Positions 25,449 through 33,575 of a stretch of 49,180 bases of DNA are shown one piece after another (the stretch's first letter is position 1; each line of letters opens with the position of its first letter). The notes below the pieces were generated by a model, which was given only the letters and a program-made list of their open reading frames with translations, searched no databases and was not told the DNA's origin. Origin of the DNA: a bacterium (GTDB lineage Bacteria > Planctomycetota > UBA11346); contig JAIFKN010000088.1 of assembly GCA_020049615.1 (NCBI GenBank), positions 4,238 to 53,417 of the forward strand, given 5' to 3'. The translations under genes were made by a program, and so were the position numbers.

Positions 25449-25520
25449 GGGCGAGCAGGCTATGCCGAGGCCCGGCTCCGCCACCATGGCGCGGCGGCGC
25501 GCCCTCCCATGCTGCCGGAC

Positions 25521-26345
25521 ATGGCAGAGTGGGAGTTCACCATCACCGGCTGCGGCACCAGCCACGGCAACCCGATGTGGGGTGTGCCGGCATGGTGGAG
25601 CGACGATCCACGCGACCGGCGGCGGCGCTCGGGGGCGTTCCTGCGCGGACCACAGGGCCAGGTGCTTCTGTTCGACTGCGGGCCGGACCTCGCCCACCAG
25701 ATGACCGACCCGTACCGCGACTGGGACGGGCGTTCGTACCCGGCGCGCTGCCTCGTGCGCTGCGATGGGGTGCTACAGACCCACGACCACGCCGACCACT
25801 GCCACGGCATCAACGACCTGCGCCACCTCAACCGGCTGATGAAAGGCGACGGCATCGCCCTGTACGGGGCGGAAGAGCACCTCGCCCCGATCCGGACGAT
25901 GTTCCCCTACTGCTTCGGCGCCGGGACCGACACCTACGCCATGTGCAAGCCCTGCCTGCGCACGGTGGCCCTGGCCGACGGGGTGACCACGAGCATCGCC
26001 GGGCTCGATGTGACCCCCTTCGCGATGAGCCACGGCAGCGCCGGCCGCACCACCGGCTTCCGCTGCGGAGCCATGGCCTACTGCACCGACGTCAAGGAGC
26101 TGCCGCGCTCCGCCGAGCCCATGCTGCAGGAACTCGACCTGCTCGCCCTGGGCGTGCTACGCGACACTCTTCATCCCACCCATCAGTCATGGGACGAGGC
26201 GATGGACGTCCTCGCCCGCCTGCGCCCACGCCGCGCCGTGCTCATCCACCTGGGAGCCGAGGTCCGCTATGCCGCCTGGGCCGGACGCCTGCCACCGGGG
26301 GTCGAACTGGCGGTCGATGGCTGGACCGCCACGGTGGCGGCATGA
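25521..26345 (+). CDS. PhnP-like metallo-beta-lactamase-fold hydrolase
   Basis: 274 residues from the ATG at 25521 (ATG at 25509 also in frame). The N-terminus FTITGCGTSHGNPMWGVPAW and the metal motif LQTHDHADHCHGINDLR (HxHxDH) place it with PhnP-type cyclic-phosphodiesterases. TPFAMSHG, AYCTDVKELP and HPTHQSWDEAM supply further ligands. The likely reaction is hydrolysis of a cyclic phosphate or related phosphodiester in the cytoplasm. No C-P lyase genes are nearby. Its TGA overlaps the next ATG (4 bp). Confidence 0.87.
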   Translation: MAEWEFTITGCGTSHGNPMWGVPAWWSDDPRDRRRRSGAFLRGPQGQVLLFDCGPDLAHQMTDPYRDWDGRSYPARCLVRCDGVLQTHDHADHCHGINDLRHLNRLMKGDGIALYGAEEHLAPIRTMFPYCFGAGTDTYAMCKPCLRTVALADGVTTSIAGLDVTPFAMSHGSAGRTTGFRCGAMAYCTDVKELPRSAEPMLQELDLLALGVLRDTLHPTHQSWDEAMDVLARLRPRRAVLIHLGAEVRYAAWAGRLPPGVELAVDGWTATVAA

Positions 26346-27643
26346 GCCGGACCAGCACCCTCGTCCTCGTCCTGCTCTCGCTGCTGGCCTGCGTGCGGTC
26401 GACGGCTGTGGCGCCACCTGCGAACCAGGCCGGACGGCCAGCGGTTACCCTGGCTCCTGCGCCGATAGCCAGGCCAGCCCCGGCTCCGCGCTGGCCTGCC
26501 CTCGACCGTGAACCGGAACTCGGCGTCATGCTGCAACGCGGCGCCACCCTGCGCGTGCGCCTGCTGCTGCCGCACCGCCTTGCCGACGGTCGCGAACTGC
26601 CAGCCGGCAGTATTGATATCGCCGCTGCCGGGGCCGGATTCCGCATTGCCGGCCGCGTGGTCGCCGAATCGCGCTGCGAGCTGACCGCCGTCGGCGCCGG
26701 CCGCACCTTCAGTCTCGACGGCATCACCTGCTCCGGTCGGCTCCGCCTGGCGCGCAGCCGTGACACGGTCGAGGCGATCGAAGTGGTCGGCCTGGAGACC
26801 TGGCTGGCCGGCGTCCTGCCCGCCGAGATGAACCCGCGCTGGCCGGTCGAAGCGCTGGCCGCCCAGGCCATCGTGGCGCGCAGCTACGCTGCCGCCCGCT
26901 GGCAGGCTCGCTCCGGAGAATCCTGGCACCTGCTGCGCGGCACCGCCGACGTCGCCTATGACGGGATCGGAACTCCATCCGCCGAGGTTGCCGACGCCAT
27001 CGCCCGCACCCGCGGCGAGCTGCTGATCCACGCTGGTCAGGCCATCCTCGCCCGCTTCCACGCCTGCTCCGGCGGCCGCACCGAGGACAGCGCCGCCCTG
27101 TGGCCTGATGCCACCCTGCTCGATGGACGCACCATGCTGGCCCGCTTCATGCGTCAGGTCGATGATCCTGCCAGCGTCGAAGGAGCCCGCGGGTTGGGCT
27201 GGACGCGCACCCATCAGCAATGGCGGGCGGCGTTCCGTCTCGACGAACTGAGCGACCGTCTCGGCGCCTGGTCGCGAGCCGACCGCAATCGGCCGCGCAT
27301 CGGCGCGGTGCGCGCCGTGGCCATCGCCTCCACCACCACCTCAGGCCGGGTCGCGCGGGTCACCGTCACCCATACAGGAGCGTCGGGGGAGCGCAGCGAT
27401 GAGTTGAGCGCCTTCGAATTCCGTCTCGCCGTCGGCGCCAACCAGTTGCGCTCGCTGTGGTGGGAGAAGGCGGTCATGGCCAGCGCCCGCGGCGGCCAGT
27501 TCGTGGTCGAGGGGCGCGGCTTCGGCCATGGTGTCGGCCTGCCCCAAGTCAGCGCCTGGAGCCTCGCCAAAGACGGAGTCAGCGGCGAGGATATCGTCGC
27601 CCGCTATTACCCCGGGACGACGTTGGCCCGGATGTGGCGCTGA
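26342..27643 (+). CDS. SpoIID/LytB-domain lipoprotein
   Basis: 433 residues. A signal with lipobox (LLSLLAC) is followed by a Pro/Ala-rich linker. The SpoIID core starts with LETWLAGVLPAEMNPRWPVE and AQAIVARSYAAARW, contains FHACSGGRTED, and ends with GRGFGHGVGLPQVSAW and YYPGTTLARMW. SpoIID proteins are lytic transglycosylases that cut glycan strands of denuded peptidoglycan; non-sporulating bacteria carry them as cell-wall remodelling enzymes. The start overlaps the stop of the PhnP-like gene. No amidase gene (the usual SpoIID partner) is in the window. Confidence 0.9.
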   Translation: MSRTSTLVLVLLSLLACVRSTAVAPPANQAGRPAVTLAPAPIARPAPAPRWPALDREPELGVMLQRGATLRVRLLLPHRLADGRELPAGSIDIAAAGAGFRIAGRVVAESRCELTAVGAGRTFSLDGITCSGRLRLARSRDTVEAIEVVGLETWLAGVLPAEMNPRWPVEALAAQAIVARSYAAARWQARSGESWHLLRGTADVAYDGIGTPSAEVADAIARTRGELLIHAGQAILARFHACSGGRTEDSAALWPDATLLDGRTMLARFMRQVDDPASVEGARGLGWTRTHQQWRAAFRLDELSDRLGAWSRADRNRPRIGAVRAVAIASTTTSGRVARVTVTHTGASGERSDELSAFEFRLAVGANQLRSLWWEKAVMASARGGQFVVEGRGFGHGVGLPQVSAWSLAKDGVSGEDIVARYYPGTTLARMWR

Positions 27644-27720
27644 TAGGACGCACTGCCACGGCGCACCACCCGGCGCCGAATCCGCGCTAGCGCCCCCGGC
27701 CAGAGCGGCAGCATGTCGCC

Positions 27721-28326
27721 ATGCGATCGTACGCCCTCCTAGCCGTGGCCGCCCTCGTCCTCTCCCTCCTTGCCGGTTGCGCCGAAGAAGAGCGGTTCAA
27801 GGCCAATCCGACCAACGAGGAGACCCCGGCCGAACGCGATCTCCGGTTGGACATCGAGACCCTGGCCAAAGGCGCGATCGGCGGCGATCCCGCTGCTTCG
27901 GTGGCCTACGACAAGGCGGTCAACGACCTGATCCTGCGCGGCTCCAAGATCGAGACCACGATCATCGACGCCTTGCGTTCGCACCGCAACGCCTGGGTGC
28001 GCATCGGCTGCGTCGAGGTGCTGACCGCGATCGCCACCAAGTCCGCGGTCGAACATCTCATCGCCGTGCTCGACGACGAGGAACCGCTGGTCGCGCAGCG
28101 CGCCAACATCGCCCTGCAGACCCTGACCAGCCAGCGCATGGTTGCCGAGACGGGCACATCCGACCCCAAGCTGATTCCTGCCGTGCCGGCACGCCCCGAA
28201 AGCGACAAGGAACTCGAAGCCGAGGAACGCATCTATGCCGCCTGGCACGCCCAGCATAAAGCCGAGTTGAAAGCGGCCTGGGAGCGCTGGTGGGCGGCGA
28301 ACCGCGCCACCTTCACCGTGCGCTAG
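27721..28326 (+). CDS. Lipoprotein with HEAT-like repeats
   Basis: 201 residues. The signal ends in the lipobox LLAGC at about residue 20. Two helical-repeat-like stretches (IIDALRSHRNAWVRIGCVEVLTAI and VEHLIAVLDDEEPLVAQRANIA-type, about 80-135) look like HEAT repeats. The C-terminal 50 residues are charged and helical. It probably serves as an envelope-anchored binding or assembly protein; no partner is known. It lies 77 bp after the SpoIID-like gene, and its 3' end overlaps the convergent discoidin-domain gene by 14 bp. Confidence 0.75.
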   Translation: MRSYALLAVAALVLSLLAGCAEEERFKANPTNEETPAERDLRLDIETLAKGAIGGDPAASVAYDKAVNDLILRGSKIETTIIDALRSHRNAWVRIGCVEVLTAIATKSAVEHLIAVLDDEEPLVAQRANIALQTLTSQRMVAETGTSDPKLIPAVPARPESDKELEAEERIYAAWHAQHKAELKAAWERWWAANRATFTVR

Positions 28327-29092
28327 GAGCCATCGTCCCCTGGACGTCGAGGCGCATGGATATGTGGCCGTTCCACGATATCGGCACCAACCGGAGGAAA
28401 CGGGTGCGAAGCGGACGCGGCAGCAGCGTCGTCACTTCGGTTTCGCTGTCCTTGCTACCGTCGAATACGGCTGGAGCACCACCTGCAGCGGGAACCGGTC
28501 GCAACGACCGCTCATCGCGACCGGCCAGCAGCCTGTAGGCTGTCACCCACTGGCCGATGCCTGGCCTGCCCCGGATGGCGATCGCGCTGATCTGGACCTC
28601 CCTGCCGAAATCGACCTGGATCCACTGGTTCGCATCATTGGTCTGCGCGATCCAGGAGGAGGTCGCGACACGCGCACGGGCTGGCCCATGCGCCAGAATA
28701 TTGCCGGTCCAGACGGAAGAGGACGTGAAGGATGCCTCAGGCAGGTCGGCCAGCAGGGGGCGCGGAGGGCCGCCGCTCTCACCGAGCAGGTCGATCGCCG
28801 GAGGATTGAGCAGTTCCTCGATGAACTCCCCGGCTCGTGCCTGCTCCAGTGCGGCCTTCAAGGCGTTTGCGCTGTCGAGGTCTCCCGCCCGCACCTGCTT
28901 GGTCAGGGCCGTCTCGAGCGCCTTGCACAACTTGTCGTTCTCGGCCTTGACCTTCTTGGCGTAGTCGGCCTTGTGCCGCTCGAGCGCAGGCCGGATCTGA
29001 CTCAGTTGTTCTTCAACCAAGCCGGACGGAGGATCTGCTGCCCATCCGGGGAGCAGCAGGCCGAGCAGAAAGCCAACCTGGAGGCGAACCAC
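28313..29092 (-). CDS. Secreted protein with coiled coil and F5/8 type C (discoidin) domain
   Basis: 259 residues from a GTG at 29092. A signal peptide (about 1-19) is followed by a helical, Lys/Glu-rich stretch (about 25-80, likely coiled coil) and a discoidin-like beta-sandwich from about 120 (SSVWTGNILAHG, WIQVDFGREVQISAIAIRG, TAYRLLAGRDERSLRPV, RTRFLRLVPISW). The fold binds carbohydrates or lipids, so this may be a surface adhesin or carbohydrate-binding protein. It follows the RNase Z gene by 30 bp in the same direction. The ribosome site is weak. Confidence 0.8.
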   Translation of the reverse strand: MVRLQVGFLLGLLLPGWAADPPSGLVEEQLSQIRPALERHKADYAKKVKAENDKLCKALETALTKQVRAGDLDSANALKAALEQARAGEFIEELLNPPAIDLLGESGGPPRPLLADLPEASFTSSSVWTGNILAHGPARARVATSSWIAQTNDANQWIQVDFGREVQISAIAIRGRPGIGQWVTAYRLLAGRDERSLRPVPAAGGAPAVFDGSKDSETEVTTLLPRPLRTRFLRLVPISWNGHISMRLDVQGTMAPSAR

Positions 29093-29122
29093 ATCTTCTA
29101 TGGTCGACCGTGGATTCCCCAG

Positions 29123-30070
29123 TCAACCTTGCTCGACCGGGACATCCACCGTCAGCAGATCGTCCGCCACCACGACGTCGATGCCTGGGCAGACCGAAGC
29201 AGCTTCGGCGCGCAACTGTTCCGCTCCCTCGCCGTCGCTGTGGCGGCCGCCGAGATGGGTGACGACCAGGCGGCGGGCGGCCAACGCGGCGGCGAAACGG
29301 CCGGTCATCAGCGCGGTGCTGTGGCCCCACTGCCGCGCCTTCTCCTCGTGCTCGCCGGCGTAGGTCGCCTCGCGCACCACCAGGTCGACACCGCGGGCGT
29401 GCGGGATCAGCGCATCGGCATCGTCGGTATCGCCGCAGACCAGCACCCGGCGCGGGCGTGGCGGCGGATCCATCACCTCGGCGGGCATCAGGCTGCGGCC
29501 GTTGGCCAGCTGCACGGATTCCCCGCGCTGCAGCCGACCCAGCATGCGCAGATCGGTCAGGCCGGCGGCCTGGGCCAGTTCCGGACGGATGCGGCCCGGC
29601 CGCTGCGGCTCCTCGCACAGCCAGGCGACGCACGGCACGCGGTGGCGGATGGCGAACGGCCGCGCCCGCCAGGCCGTCGGCGGGCCGGCCAGCGGCTCGC
29701 CGCGCGGCTCGTCGGGCAGTTCGACCAGGTCGAGCGGGAAGGGCAGTTCGGTCGCGGTCGGGCCGTACGCGCCGTCGAGCAGCCGGGCCAGGCCGCGCGG
29801 GCCGGCGAGTTGCACCGGTTCGGTCCGTCCGGCGATGGCGATGGCCATGAGCATGCCAGGCAGGCCCCAACAGTGGTCGCCATGCAGATGGGTGATGAGG
29901 ATGCGGTCGCATGTGATCGCGCGCAGGCCGGCGTCGCGCACGCGGTGCTGGGTCGCCTCGCCGCAGTCGACCAGCCACCACGACCCGTCGTCGAAGCGCA
30001 GGGCCTGGGCGGTGACGTTGCGGTTGCGGGTGGGCTGGCCGGCGGAAGTGCCGAGGAAGGTGAGTTTCAT
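29123..30070 (-). CDS. rnz: Ribonuclease Z (tRNA 3'-processing endonuclease)
   Basis: 315 residues from the MKLTFLGTSAG methionine at 30070. The zinc motif is ILITHLHGDHCWGLPGM (HxHxDH). VCGDTDDADALI carries the bridging Asp, REATYAGEHEEKA the Glu/His pair, and VVTHLGGRHSD the final His. RNase Z trims 3' tails of tRNA precursors. The start codon is the end of a GGGGCAATG unit; a second copy ten bases upstream gives an in-frame ATG at 30088 (MGQCGAM), so the start is decided by the repeat element lying between this gene and pfp. Confidence 0.92.
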   Translation of the reverse strand: MKLTFLGTSAGQPTRNRNVTAQALRFDDGSWWLVDCGEATQHRVRDAGLRAITCDRILITHLHGDHCWGLPGMLMAIAIAGRTEPVQLAGPRGLARLLDGAYGPTATELPFPLDLVELPDEPRGEPLAGPPTAWRARPFAIRHRVPCVAWLCEEPQRPGRIRPELAQAAGLTDLRMLGRLQRGESVQLANGRSLMPAEVMDPPPRPRRVLVCGDTDDADALIPHARGVDLVVREATYAGEHEEKARQWGHSTALMTGRFAAALAARRLVVTHLGGRHSDGEGAEQLRAEAASVCPGIDVVVADDLLTVDVPVEQG

Positions 30071-30248
30071 TGCCCCGCATTGCCCCAAGGGGTTAGGGGT
30101 TAGGGGTCAGGGTCGTGGGACCGGGCATGGCTATGATTACCCTGCCGCTGCAGTCCACCAACCCCCCAGTCCACCAACCCCCTTGTGCCAGCGACCTGGG
30201 CATCAGCATCACGCCCCTGACCCCTAACCCCTAACCCCTGGGGCAATG
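30068..30248. repeat. Inverted-repeat element A: GGGGTTA heptads capping two divergent start codons
   Basis: Left arm 30078-30117 and right arm 30209-30248 are inverted copies that match over nearly 40 bp (one indel, one substitution). Each begins CATTGCCCC and continues with tandem GGGGTTA heptads ending GGGGTCAGGG. An extra CATTGCCCC lies at 30068-30076. The left end is the start context of RNase Z and the right end contains the ATG of pfp. The G-runs (four tracts of at least 3 G per arm) could form quadruplexes. Element B at 45894-46046 has the same ends and heptads. No transposase is inside. Confidence 0.85.
30151..30182. repeat. 16-bp perfect tandem repeat inside element A
   Basis: CAGTCCACCAACCCCC occurs twice in direct tandem (30151-30166 and 30167-30182) in the interior of element A. 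It is absent from element B. Confidence 0.9.
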
Positions 30249-31466
30249 ATGCCTTTTCTCACTCCCGGCACCGTCGTCATCGGCCAGAGCGGCGGACCCA
30301 CCGCCGTCATCAACCAGTCGCTCATCGGCGTGGCCAAGGCCTGCCTGCAGCGCCCCGAGGTCTTCACCAAGGTGCTCGGCGCGGTGCATGGCGTGAACGG
30401 CATCCTCAAGGGGGAGTTCATCGACTTCGGGGCCGAGGATCCGGCCAACCTCGAAGTCGTCGCCGGCACCCCCTCCAGCGCGCTGAAGAGCGTCCGGCGC
30501 AAGGCCTCCAAGGACGACTGCCAGGCGATCTTCGCCCGCTTCAAGGAACTGAACGTCCGCGCCTTCTTCTACATCGGCGGCAACGACACGGCCGAGACCA
30601 CGCACATCATCGATGAGATGGCCAAGCAGGTCGGCTACGACCTCGCCTGCTTCCACGTGCCCAAGACCATCGACAACGACCTGCGCGTCACCGACCACTG
30701 CCCCGGCTACGGCTCGGCGGCCAAGTTCGTCGCCCAGGCCTTCATGGGCGACAATCTCGACAACCGCGCCCTGTCCGGCATCAAGGTCAACATCGTCATG
30801 GGCCGCAATGCCGGCTGGCTGACCGCCGCCGCCGCCCTCGCCCGCATCCTGCCGCAGGACGGTCCGCACCTGATCTACTGCCCCGAGGCGGACTTCTCGC
30901 TCGACGCCTTCTGCGCGGATGCCGAGGCGGTCTACCGCAAGCTCGGCCGCTGCGTCATCGCGGTGTCCGAGGGCATCCACGGCCCGGGCGGCAAGGAGAT
31001 CATCGACAGCAAGGAGGTCGACTCGCACGGCAACAAGCAACTGTCGGGCAGCGGCGCCCTCGGCGACTTCCTCGCCGACACGCTGAAGGCCCACTTGGCC
31101 AAGGTCATGCCGGACAAGAAGCACCGCGTGCGCGCCGACACCTTCGGCTACCTGCAGCGCTGCTTCCCCGGCGTGGTCAGCGAGAGCGATGCGCGCGAAG
31201 CCCGCCAGGCCGGCGTCGCCGCGGTCGAGGCCGCGGTGGCCGGCACGCGCAGCGGCTCGATCGCGTTCAAGCGGCTCGACACCCCCTACCGCATCGAGTG
31301 CTTCGTCACCCCGCTGGCGACGGTGGCCAAGGAGACCAAGCCGATGCCGCGCGAGTTGATCAATGCCGCCGGCAACGATGTGGTCGGCGACAAGCTGCTG
31401 CCCTACCTGCGTCCGCTGGTCGGCCAGCTGCCGCCGGTCGGCCGGCTGCAGGGCATCTCGGGCTAG
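30246..31466 (+). CDS. pfp: Diphosphate-dependent 6-phosphofructokinase
   Basis: 406 residues. The N-terminal VVIGQSGGPTAVINQS, YIGGNDTAET and FHVPKTIDNDL are the phosphofructokinase core. GGND in place of the GGDGS of ATP enzymes, and the Lys in PKTIDND, are the marks of the PPi-dependent type. MGRNAGWLTAA follows the usual substrate-binding order. It interconverts fructose-6-phosphate and fructose-1,6-bisphosphate using pyrophosphate. Two ATGs in a row are present; the first is the terminal ATG of repeat element A (GGGGCAATG), so translation starts inside or right beside that element. The deacetylase gene follows after 3 bp. Confidence 0.93.
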   Translation: MMPFLTPGTVVIGQSGGPTAVINQSLIGVAKACLQRPEVFTKVLGAVHGVNGILKGEFIDFGAEDPANLEVVAGTPSSALKSVRRKASKDDCQAIFARFKELNVRAFFYIGGNDTAETTHIIDEMAKQVGYDLACFHVPKTIDNDLRVTDHCPGYGSAAKFVAQAFMGDNLDNRALSGIKVNIVMGRNAGWLTAAAALARILPQDGPHLIYCPEADFSLDAFCADAEAVYRKLGRCVIAVSEGIHGPGGKEIIDSKEVDSHGNKQLSGSGALGDFLADTLKAHLAKVMPDKKHRVRADTFGYLQRCFPGVVSESDAREARQAGVAAVEAAVAGTRSGSIAFKRLDTPYRIECFVTPLATVAKETKPMPRELINAAGNDVVGDKLLPYLRPLVGQLPPVGRLQGISG

Positions 31467-31469
31467 GCC

Positions 31470-32207
31470 GTGACGACTGGACCTTTCCCGGGCGGTCGCA
31501 ACGCCGCCGTCTCGCTGACCTACGACGACTGCCTGCCCTGCCACCGCCTGGCGGTGGCGCCGGCGTTGTCGGCGCGCGGCCTGCTCGGCACGTTCTACTG
31601 CCCGGCATCCGCGGGCGATCTGCACGCCAACGTCGAGAGCTGGCGGGCGGTGGCCCGGTCCGGGCACGAGTTGGGCAACCACACCTGCTTCCACCCCTGC
31701 AGGCGGAGCGACGGGGCGGCGTGGCCTGATCCGGCCTACGACCTGAAGGCCTACAACCGCCGGCGCATCGTCGACGAGTTGCTCCTGGCGGAGCGGGTGC
31801 TCCGGCTAGTCGACGGCAACGACCGCCGTTCGTTCGCCGCCACCTGCGGCCAGACCACGGTCGGCCCCGACGGGGCCGAGGAGTCCTTCGTCGACGATCT
31901 CCGGCGCTTCGCCACGGTGGTGCGGTCCGGCGACGCGGGGATCCTGCCCCTGCGCAGACCGGATTTCGTTGTCGGCAGCCACATGGCCGACGGCAGGGAC
32001 GCCGCGGCAACCATCGCCGCGATCGAACCGGTGCTCGCCTCCGGTGGCTGGGTCCTGGTCATGATCCACGGGGTCGGCGCCGGCACCCACCATCTGTTCG
32101 TCGCCGAGGACCAGCACACGCGCATCCTCGACTGGATCGCCGAACGCAGCGCCGTGCTATGGGCCGGCACGGTCAGCGGCGTGGCTGCGCATCTCGACAC
32201 AATGTAG
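31470..32207 (+). CDS. Polysaccharide deacetylase (NodB-type) family protein
   Basis: 245 residues from a GTG. NodB motif 1 is VSLTYDDCLP (catalytic and metal Asp) and motif 2 is LGNHTCFHPC (HxxxH metal pair). FAATCGQTT and VLVMIHGVGAGTHHL correspond to later motifs. Such enzymes remove N- or O-acetyl groups from glycans, using one metal ion. No signal peptide is visible, so it may act inside the cell or be exported otherwise. It sits 3 bp after pfp and probably shares its transcript; the ribosome site is poor, which suggests coupling. Confidence 0.85.
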   Translation: MTTGPFPGGRNAAVSLTYDDCLPCHRLAVAPALSARGLLGTFYCPASAGDLHANVESWRAVARSGHELGNHTCFHPCRRSDGAAWPDPAYDLKAYNRRRIVDELLLAERVLRLVDGNDRRSFAATCGQTTVGPDGAEESFVDDLRRFATVVRSGDAGILPLRRPDFVVGSHMADGRDAAATIAAIEPVLASGGWVLVMIHGVGAGTHHLFVAEDQHTRILDWIAERSAVLWAGTVSGVAAHLDTM

Positions 32208-32248
32208 CAGGCCCCGTCGCGCAGCGATGGGCTGCCGCCGAGCTGCGC

Positions 32249-32357
32249 TGGGCGGATATAATGGGCGAAGCCCATCCGCCCACGGTTTCGGAACGAAACC
32301 GAGCTGCGACAAAGGCAGCGGGGACAGGCCCGAAGGGCCGCAGGGGCGGAGCCCCTG
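32249..32357. repeat. Array of short perfect hairpins with 3-nt loops
   Basis: Consecutive palindromes: a 9-bp outer stem (32249-32257 with 32274-32282) enclosing ATGGGC-gaa-GCCCAT; CGGTTTCG-gaa-CGAAACCG (32283-32301); GCTGC-gacaaag-GCAGC; GGCCC-gaa-GGGCC (32327-32339); CAGGGGC-gga-GCCCCTG (32341-32357). It fills the gap between the stops of the convergent deacetylase and glycerate kinase genes. It may act as a terminator or be a decayed mobile repeat. A similar array lies at 47805-47989. Confidence 0.7.
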
Positions 32358-32363
32358 AGCAGA

Positions 32364-33575
32364 TTAGGCGCGGACCGCGAGCGCCACGTCCATGACGTTG
32401 GTGTTGGTCGGCCCGGTAGTCAGCAGACAGCCGAGGCGCTGCAGCAGCGGATAGGCATCGTGTCCCGCCAGGTGCCAGGCGGCCTGCGCATCGCGCCGCC
32501 ACGTCGTCAGGTCGACCACCCCGCCGGCCGCATCGGTCGGCCCGTCGCTGCCGTCGGTACCGCCCGACAGCACAGTCATGTCCACCCTATGGTCATCGAG
32601 CCAGCGCGCCGCCGCCAGGGCGAACTCCTGGTTCCGGCCGCCCTGGCCCGCTGCATCGCCAAGCGTCACCGTGGTCTCGCCGCCGGCCGCGACCAGGGTG
32701 CCGGGCGGTTGGGCGGCGGCGAAGGCACAGAACGCTTCGGCCGCCTGCCAGGCCTCGCCTTCGAGCGTCGGTGCGATCACGGCGGCGCCGGTGGCGCGCA
32801 GGGCTACCGCGTTCGAGGCGACGATGCGGTGTTCGACGCGACCGAACAGCGGATCGCCGGGCTTCGGCGTCCACGCCGCCCCGCCCGTCAGGACCGCACG
32901 CACCGCCGGCGGCGCGTCCGGCGCGAAGCGCTCGACGATGGCCAGGGCGTCGTCGTCACTCGAGGGATCCGGCGCGGTCGGCCCGGAGCCGATCACCGAG
33001 AGGTCATCGCCAAGGACGTCGCTCACCACCAGGGTGAGGACGCGGGCCGGGGCGCAGGCCGCCGCCAGCCGGCCGCCGGACAGACGCGAGAGATGCTTGC
33101 GTACGGTGTTGAGTTGGTGGATGTCGCAGCCGGAGGCCAGCAGCCGGCCGGTGAGGGCGCGCAGGTCCGCCAGCGTGACAGGCGGGCGCGGAGCGGGCAG
33201 TAGGGCGGAAGCCCCGCCCGACAGGCAGACCACGACCAGGTCGTCGGCCCCCAGCCCGGCGACGGCGGCCTCGATCCGCCGGGCGCCCTCCAGGCCGGCC
33301 TCGTCCGGCACCGGATGGGCGGCCTCATGCAGCCGGATGCGCGCCAGCGGGGCGGTGTAGCCGTATTTCACCACCACCACGCCGCGGACGATGCGTTCGG
33401 AGAAGGCGTCCTCGACCGCCTGCGCCATCGGCGCCGAGGCCTTGCCGGCCCCGACCACGACGACGCGGCCGGCGCCGCGCGTCCACGGCCCGGCGGCCAG
33501 TTCCGCCGCCACCGCCAAGCGCGGTTCGACTGCGGCGACGGCGCGGCGGAAGCGTTCGACCAGCAGGTCCTTCAC
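32364..33575 (-). CDS. Glycerate kinase, MOFRL/GckA type
   Basis: 403 residues, normal. VVVVGAGKASAPMAQAVE near the N-terminus, VVCLSGGASALLPAP, QLNTVRKHLSRLSGGRLA, SDVLGDDLSVIGSGPT, VAAGGETTVTLG and the C-terminal GGRNQEFALAAA plus LSGGTDGSDGPTDAAGGVVD are the motifs of the class that makes 2-phosphoglycerate from glycerate. It starts with GTG whose GTGA overlaps the stop of the Gfo/Idh/MocA gene by 4 bp. It could serve sugar-acid breakdown, consistent with the catabolic setting. Confidence 0.92.
   Translation of the reverse strand: MKDLLVERFRRAVAAVEPRLAVAAELAAGPWTRGAGRVVVVGAGKASAPMAQAVEDAFSERIVRGVVVVKYGYTAPLARIRLHEAAHPVPDEAGLEGARRIEAAVAGLGADDLVVVCLSGGASALLPAPRPPVTLADLRALTGRLLASGCDIHQLNTVRKHLSRLSGGRLAAACAPARVLTLVVSDVLGDDLSVIGSGPTAPDPSSDDDALAIVERFAPDAPPAVRAVLTGGAAWTPKPGDPLFGRVEHRIVASNAVALRATGAAVIAPTLEGEAWQAAEAFCAFAAAQPPGTLVAAGGETTVTLGDAAGQGGRNQEFALAAARWLDDHRVDMTVLSGGTDGSDGPTDAAGGVVDLTTWRRDAQAAWHLAGHDAYPLLQRLGCLLTTGPTNTNVMDVALAVRA

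Noticed and set aside
28364..30103. 579-codon plus-strand frame
   Set aside because: Antisense to the discoidin-domain and RNase Z genes, both of which have clear family motifs.
30078..30248. Chromosome telomere or linear-replicon end, because of GGGGTTA repeats
   Set aside because: The heptads are internal, form short inverted arms, and have housekeeping genes on both sides.
32249..32357. CRISPR array or attenuator leader
   Set aside because: The hairpins differ in sequence and no cas gene or leader peptide is nearby.
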